DNA of 36,101 bases, from contig JAHFIW010000003.1 in the NCBI GenBank assembly GCA_023246195.1, positions 1 to 36,101 on the forward strand, read 5' to 3'. Below, one piece after another: positions 32,224-36,101 of this stretch. The position numbers were made by a program, and so were the translations under genes. The notes beneath the pieces were generated by a model, which ran no database searches, was not told the origin of the DNA, and saw only the letters and a program-made list of their open reading frames with translations. The stretch's first letter is position 1. Every line of letters starts with the position of its first letter. Source of the DNA: a bacterium (GTDB taxonomy: Bacteria > Patescibacteriota > Patescibacteriia > SG8-24).

Positions 32224-32904
32224 ATGTCCTCACCGAAGAACGGGCACCCCTCATCGCAGGATATCAAGGTCGCCGTAGACGCGGCTATTTTTACCGTGCG
32301 GGACGGCGAATTGCGGGTGCTGGTCGTTCAGATGAAGAAGGCGCCTTTTGCAAGGCGCTGGGCCTTGCCGGGCGGACTCATCGGCGACCGTGAGACTTCG
32401 GAGTCCGCAGTACGTCGCGTACTTAAGGCCGAGACGGGCGTGGCTGACGTGTATGTGGAACAGCTCGGCACGTTCGACAATCCGGAGCGTGATCCGTTTG
32501 GTCGCGTGGTGAGCGTGGCGTATGTTGCCCTGATGTCTTCTGCGGATGTCGCGCTCAAGACCTCGTCAAAGTACGCGGACGTGCGCTGGGCCGCTTTGGA
32601 CGGGCTGAAGGCGTTGGCATATGACCATTCGGGGATTCTTAAGACGGCGGCGGCGCGGGTGCGCGAGCGGTTGGGATATTCCAACGTTGCTTGGAGCTTG
32701 TTGCCGAAGACGTTCACTTTGGCCGGTCTTCAGGAGGTGTACGAGGCCATTCTCGGGGAGAAGATGGATAAGCGGAATTTTCGCAAGAAAATCATGGCCG
32801 CGAGGCTGGTGGTTTCCGCGGGCAAGGTTTTGGTTGGCGGAGCGCACCGGCCGGCGGAGCTGTTCAAGTTCAAGACGCGAAACGTCGGGTTGACGTCACG
32901 GTGA
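32224..32904 (+). CDS. nrtR: NrtR-type transcriptional regulator of NAD metabolism (degenerate Nudix + winged helix)
   Basis: NrtR proteins bind ADP-ribose with a Nudix domain and DNA with a C-terminal winged helix, and control NAD genes. The 226-aa protein has the Nudix box at 51-73 (GLIGDRETSESAVRRVLKAE): of the GX5EX7REUXEEXGU signature the two glutamates at Val66 and Ala69 are lost, which argues for sensing rather than hydrolysis. The C-terminal LLPKTFTLAGLQEVYEAILG and DKRNFRKKIMAARLV match the NrtR winged helix closely, and HRPAELFKF the end. The next genes are a NadD-type enzyme and a PRPP synthase, both known NrtR targets elsewhere. No Shine-Dalgarno. Confidence 0.88.
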   Translation: MSSPKNGHPSSQDIKVAVDAAIFTVRDGELRVLVVQMKKAPFARRWALPGGLIGDRETSESAVRRVLKAETGVADVYVEQLGTFDNPERDPFGRVVSVAYVALMSSADVALKTSSKYADVRWAALDGLKALAYDHSGILKTAAARVRERLGYSNVAWSLLPKTFTLAGLQEVYEAILGEKMDKRNFRKKIMAARLVVSAGKVLVGGAHRPAELFKFKTRNVGLTSR

Positions 32905-32918
32905 TAATCGGCTAACAT
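32890..32918 (+). promoter_or_regulatory. Promoter of the NadD-type gene
   Basis: TTGACG at 32890-32895, 17 bp, TAACAT at 32913-32918, overlapping the 3' end of the NrtR gene. Palindromes TGACGTCA (32891-32898) and TCACGGTGA (32896-32904) lie in or at the -35 and spacer. Confidence 0.55.
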
Positions 32919-33017
32919 CAGCGGTTCTCCATGCGATGACAGTTCCGTGGAGGACGGGGCTCTTTTTCATTCGCGAGCGCGGCGCCGATTCCAGGCATCG
33001 AGACGGGCTCGTGGTCC

Positions 33018-33686
33018 ATGGACATCTCATTCGGAAACATCCAACAAATCGAGGTGGTCTTGTCCAAACACATTGCCGTCTATGGCGGCAGCTTCAATCC
33101 GCCGGGCAGTCATCACCGTGCCGTCGTGGAGCGGGTGATGCGCCAGAGCTGCAGGTTGCGCATCGACGAGATGGCGGTGGTTCCTTGCGGGCCTCGGCCC
33201 GACAAGGCCGCGATCAACGACGTCGCGCCCGTGCATCGCGCCGTCATGTGCGACCTGACCTTTCGGGGAATGCCGAACGTGCGCGTGGACCTGTTCGATC
33301 TCGAGAGCAGCATCTTCACTCGGCATCATCAGCTGCAGGAACGTTACGCTGCCGACGGGTCACAGGTGTGGCACGTGGTCGGTGCGGACTTGCTCAAGGG
33401 CGGTGCCGGCAGCGGTTCGCCGATCCAAAAAAAATGGGCCCACGGCGATGAACTGTGGCAATACTGCAATTTCATCGTGGTGCATCGCCAGGGGTTTCCT
33501 CTGGACGATGCGGACCTCCCGCCTCACTGCGAGGTGGTTGCGATAAGGGACAGTTTCGGAGCGGATCTGGTTTCGGGGTCTAGTTCGGAATTACGGCGGA
33601 GGATCTCTGGTCATCAGCCGTACGAAGGACTGGTGGTGCCGGAGGTGCATGACCACATCGAGCGGTACGGCTTATATCGCGAGTGA
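33018..33686 (+). CDS. nadD: NadD-type nicotinate-mononucleotide adenylyltransferase
   Basis: NadD transfers AMP from ATP to nicotinate mononucleotide in NAD synthesis. The 222-aa protein has the nucleotidylyltransferase opening VYGGSFNPPGSHH (21-33), VWHVVGADLLKGG, and the C-terminal SSSELRRRI, followed by LVVPEVHDHIERYGLY (family ISSTxIR). The usual HxGH of the first motif reads GSHH, so the first His is lost while the last is kept. The start at 33018 lacks a Shine-Dalgarno; GTG 33054 or TTG 33060 would sit closer to the conserved strand. The NrtR and Prs neighbours support an NAD role. Confidence 0.82.
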   Translation: MDISFGNIQQIEVVLSKHIAVYGGSFNPPGSHHRAVVERVMRQSCRLRIDEMAVVPCGPRPDKAAINDVAPVHRAVMCDLTFRGMPNVRVDLFDLESSIFTRHHQLQERYAADGSQVWHVVGADLLKGGAGSGSPIQKKWAHGDELWQYCNFIVVHRQGFPLDDADLPPHCEVVAIRDSFGADLVSGSSSELRRRISGHQPYEGLVVPEVHDHIERYGLYRE

Positions 33687-33755
33687 CGGTCGTTAAGTCG
33701 CTTGGGCAAGCCTCGAGTCTGTCCTCTTTCTTCCGATGACGAGACGGTTCGGCAT

Positions 33756-33783
33756 GCGGTCCGTACTTTCGGACCGCCCTTTT
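33756..33783 (+). terminator. Hairpin between nadD and prs, terminator or attenuator
   Basis: A perfect 8-bp stem GCGGTCCG / CGGACCGC (33756-33763, 33770-33777) with only four T (CCTTTT). No promoter is obvious between it and prs, so it may only partly stop transcription. Confidence 0.6.
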
Positions 33784-33856
33784 CCGAGGCTGCGCACTGC
33801 AAGGTGGGCAGCCGCGGCTGAAGAACGACCAGGTCTTTACAGGTAGAGGAGAAATC

Positions 33857-34795
33857 ATGGAATCGGGAGCCATCTTGTTTCACTGTCCGCAGATGACGGG
33901 TCTTGCGCGGCGCATCTGCGCCATCGAGCCCCGCATCGATTTGGGCCATATTTCGTGGAAGCGCTTCGATGACGGTTTTCCGAACATCTACATCGAGAAG
34001 CAGCGGCAGATCCGCCGCGCCAACGTCGCTTTCCTCGCGTCGTTCGATACGATGGGCGACATCTTCGAGCAGCTGTCGGCCATCATGGCGCTCACGCGCT
34101 GCGGCACGCAGCTGTTCAAGATCATCTTGCCGTATTTTCCGACCGGCACGATGGAGCGGGTGGATGATGAAGGCCAAGTGGCTACCGCAAAGACGCTGGC
34201 GCGATTCATGTCCTGCACGCCGATGTGCGGACAAGGTCCCGCCGAGATCGTCCTCTACGACGTGCATACGTTGCAGCAGCGATTTTACTTCGGCGACAAC
34301 GTCGTGCCGCGCCTTAAGAGCGGAACGAAGTACCTGAAGCGCGAGCTGGCGAAACTCACGGACGTGGCCATCGTTTTTCCCGATTTCGGCGCCAAGAAGC
34401 GCTTCGGGAAGATGTTCGCGGATTTTCCGCAGATCGTCTGCGAGAAGATACGGAATGGCGATGAGCGGACGGTGACCATCGCCGAGGGCAACCCCGGCGG
34501 TCGGCATTGCGTCATCGTCGATGACATCATCAAGTCGGGCGCGACGCTCATCAAGTGCAAGGATGCGCTTTTGGCGGCAGGGGCAGGATCGGTCAGCACG
34601 TACGCGACCCATGCGAGCTGTCCGCAAAATTCCTGGCGTCAGTTCATCGACGCGGGTTTCTCCAACGTCTGGATCTCGGACTCCTGTCCGCTCACGGTCG
34701 AGTCGGTGCGCGACCGTGAGCCGTTCCGCATCCTTTCGCTGGACGAGTCCATCGCCCGCGTCATCGTCGACGAGGATGAGCGGTCGGCGACTTGA
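33857..34795 (+). CDS. prs: Ribose-phosphate pyrophosphokinase, plant class II-like
   Basis: Prs makes PRPP from ribose-5-phosphate and ATP; PRPP feeds nucleotide and NAD synthesis. AGGAG at about 33846-33850 fixes the start. The 312-aa protein has the PRPP-binding loop VIVDDIIKSGAT (219-230). Its closest match from memory is the plant PRS3/PRS4 class rather than bacterial Prs: ANVAFLASF.....IFEQLS (56-73), LPYFPTGTMER.DDEGQVATA (91-111), DVHTLQQRFYFGD (135-147) and a C-terminal WISDSCPLTV with the DREPF segment. Plant class II enzymes are reported to be phosphate-independent. It closes the NrtR-NadD locus, consistent with NAD salvage. Confidence 0.9.
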   Translation: MESGAILFHCPQMTGLARRICAIEPRIDLGHISWKRFDDGFPNIYIEKQRQIRRANVAFLASFDTMGDIFEQLSAIMALTRCGTQLFKIILPYFPTGTMERVDDEGQVATAKTLARFMSCTPMCGQGPAEIVLYDVHTLQQRFYFGDNVVPRLKSGTKYLKRELAKLTDVAIVFPDFGAKKRFGKMFADFPQIVCEKIRNGDERTVTIAEGNPGGRHCVIVDDIIKSGATLIKCKDALLAAGAGSVSTYATHASCPQNSWRQFIDAGFSNVWISDSCPLTVESVRDREPFRILSLDESIARVIVDEDERSAT

Positions 34796-34820
34796 TTTCA
34801 TCGAGCACGTACGATATTCT

Positions 34821-34846
34821 GCCGGTCCCGTCATGGGCCGGCTTTT
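34821..34846 (+). terminator. Rho-independent terminator of prs
   Basis: GCCGGTCC / GGGCCGGC stem (one G-T pair) with a 6-nt loop, then TTTTC. Confidence 0.8.
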
Positions 34847-34871
34847 CTTATCTGCGAATCCGCGCAGGCGG

Positions 34872-34880
34872 TGCTATACT
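34872..34880 (+). promoter_or_regulatory. Extended -10 promoter of the S9-type gene
   Basis: TGC-TATACT at 34872-34880, with a poor -35. The leader is about 17 nt and has no Shine-Dalgarno. Confidence 0.55.
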
Positions 34881-34903
34881 GACGGCGAACCACGTATCGA
34901 ATT

Positions 34904-35815
34904 ATGCGCAAGGAAATTTCCGTCCTGCTGGAAAGAAAGGCAATTCAAGACGTGCGAAAGATTTCCCTGACTCCGGATGTCCTGAAGGGCATGGACGAAA
35001 AGTCCGTGGCATACATGCGTTTCGCGTCACGCAAGGCCGACGTCTATCATTTTTTTTACCAATCGAGAGGTTTGCGCGTGGCCGGCTACATGGCGCTGCC
35101 GAAACGGCTCGTCGCAAAGGCGCCGTGCGTCATTTACAATCGCGGCGGATCATTCGATCTTTTCAAGATGACGCCGAGGTTCGCCTTGGGACGGCTGGCG
35201 CAATATGCTTCGTGGGGCTACGTGGTCGTCGGCAGCCAGTATCGTGGCAATGACGGCGGGGAGGGGCGAGACGAACTTGGCGGGAGAGACTTGTACGACG
35301 TTTTGCAATTGCGCAACGTGCTTCGCGCCGTTCCGAACGCGGACATCGCGCGCATCGGCATGGTGGGCGGTAGCCGCGGTGGCATGATGACGTATCTGGC
35401 GTTGGCGAAGGTGCGTTGGATACGAGCTGCGGTAACCATGGCCGGCTTGGCTGACGTGGTGCGCAACGTGCGGCTTCGCCCGGGAATGCGTGAAATCGTG
35501 AAGCAGGCCCATGGGGCAAAAATGTCGGATCTTCGCGCGCGTTCTGCCGTTGCGTGGCCGCAAAAGTTCAGCAAGAAGGTGCCAATCCTGCTCATGCACG
35601 GCACGGCAGATTGGCGCGTGTCTCCGCTGGATTCGCTAGACTTATCGAGAAAATTATACGAGGCAAAGGTGCCGCATCGTCTCATCATGCTTGAAGGGGG
35701 TGACCACGGGTTGCGCGAGTTTCGCGGAGAAGTGGCGGTGCAGACTCGCGCCTGGCTTGATCGCTTCGTGAAGAACGGCGAGGCGTTGCCGGACCTGAAA
35801 CCGCACGGAGAGTAG
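34904..35815 (+). CDS. Prolyl-oligopeptidase-like (S9) alpha/beta hydrolase
   Basis: The 303-aa protein has the catalytic elbow GMVGGSRGGMM (152-162; Ser157), Asp236 in HGTADWRVSP and His268 in GGDHGL, in the order of the alpha/beta-hydrolase S9 family. The oxyanion-side NRGGSFD (79-85) and the QYRGNDGGEGRDE.GG segment are typical of S9C acyl-aminoacyl peptidases. The beta-propeller of full-length S9 enzymes is missing, so it is a catalytic domain only. There is no signal peptide. It probably cleaves small peptides or esters in the cytoplasm. Confidence 0.88.
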   Translation: MRKEISVLLERKAIQDVRKISLTPDVLKGMDEKSVAYMRFASRKADVYHFFYQSRGLRVAGYMALPKRLVAKAPCVIYNRGGSFDLFKMTPRFALGRLAQYASWGYVVVGSQYRGNDGGEGRDELGGRDLYDVLQLRNVLRAVPNADIARIGMVGGSRGGMMTYLALAKVRWIRAAVTMAGLADVVRNVRLRPGMREIVKQAHGAKMSDLRARSAVAWPQKFSKKVPILLMHGTADWRVSPLDSLDLSRKLYEAKVPHRLIMLEGGDHGLREFRGEVAVQTRAWLDRFVKNGEALPDLKPHGE

Positions 35816-35831
35816 TCGTGCGGGCGCCTCA

Positions 35832-35860
35832 TTGACAAATTCGTCTTTTTGGGGTAACAA
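35832..35860 (+). promoter_or_regulatory. Promoter of the last, partial gene
   Basis: TTGACA at 35832-35837, 17 bp, TAACAA at 35855-35860. Confidence 0.6.
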
Positions 35861-35895
35861 GCACGGGTCCAATCGCGGACGAAAGGGAGGAACGA

Positions 35896-36101
35896 ATGAG
35901 TTCATTTTGGAAGCATGCGTTGCTGTCGGTCGCGGTGATGACGGTCTTGGGACTTTGCGACTGCGGCGGCTACTCCGGTCCCCGTTGCGGCGATAACGTC
36001 TGTAACGGGTACGAGACGTCGTACAGCTGTCCGTTGGATTGCGGCAGGGTGCCGACGACCAACAGCGGCTATTGCGGCGACGGCGTCTGCAGCGGCGGCG
36101 A
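35896..36101 (+). CDS. Cys-rich exported protein, N-terminal part
   Basis: AGGGAGG at 35884-35890 is 5 nt before the ATG at 35896, and the frame is open to the end of the window, so the gene is truncated by the window edge. A signal peptide (HALLSVAVMTVLGLC) is followed by CGDNVCNGYETSYSCPLDCG and then CGDGVCSGG, two units of the CGDGxC.GxE...CPxDCG repeat known from many secreted bacterial and archaeal proteins. The cysteines probably form disulfides outside the cell. The first cysteines (LGLCDC) are not a canonical lipobox. Total length unknown. Confidence 0.85.
   Translation, partial: MSSFWKHALLSVAVMTVLGLCDCGGYSGPRCGDNVCNGYETSYSCPLDCGRVPTTNSGYCGDGVCSGG

Noticed and set aside
32936-33451. 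171-codon open frame overlapping the nadD start
   Set aside because: It is in a different frame from the clear NadD-type protein, Arg-rich from GC bias, with no motifs.

Overview
The window is a gene-dense, GC-rich stretch of bacterial chromosome with about 38 coding regions on both strands. Most are single genes or two-gene units bounded by clear rho-independent terminators. TGA, TAA and TAG are all used as ordinary stops, so the standard bacterial code applies. The mix of genes suggests a Patescibacteria (CPR) genome: a bacterial Elp3, a class II ribonucleotide reductase, a SecA with an extra insertion, many short orphan exported proteins, and few complete pathways. I infer this from gene content; no rRNA or ribosomal protein is present to test it.

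Layout. 1-3679: 3' part of nrdJ, then three small orphan genes, two of them driven by back-to-back overlapping promoters. 3687-6088: elp3 and a Trm9-like methyltransferase, head to head with start codons 2 nt apart. 6190-12793: an orphan gene, murC-murB, hpf and secA. 12849-16491: small orphans, an endonuclease/exonuclease/phosphatase-fold protein, a TfoX-N protein, a VanX-type D,D-dipeptidase, a coiled-coil protein and a Cys-rich membrane protein. 16571-17033: a gene-poor stretch with an imperfect direct repeat. 17034-22788: an adenosine-deaminase-like protein with altered substrate residues, a CtpA-type protease, an exported orphan, msrA, a trypsin-fold lipoprotein lacking its catalytic serine, and a C39-like peptidase. 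22933-24147: an rlmI-type rRNA methyltransferase gene broken by one in-frame amber codon. 24289-30598: a large TPR protein, a bifunctional penicillin-binding protein, a lipoprotein and a membrane protein. 30793-32125: a tandem pair of paralogous orphan genes. 32224-34795: an NAD-metabolism locus (NrtR-type regulator, NadD-type adenylyltransferase, PRPP synthase of plant class II type). 34904-end: an S9-type hydrolase and the start of a Cys-rich exported protein.

How the genes work together. MurC, MurB, the PBP and the D-Ala-D-Ala dipeptidase serve peptidoglycan. HPF and SecA form a commonly seen neighbour pair. NrtR, NadD and Prs plausibly form a regulated NAD salvage unit. The most interesting pairing is Elp3 with a Trm9-like methyltransferase: together they could make the eukaryote-style wobble modification mcm5U34 in a bacterium.

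Promoters generally read TTGAC(A/C/G)-17 bp-TAnnnT. Several genes lack a Shine-Dalgarno sequence, and two have a -10 box only 8-9 nt before the start codon, which suggests leaderless mRNAs.
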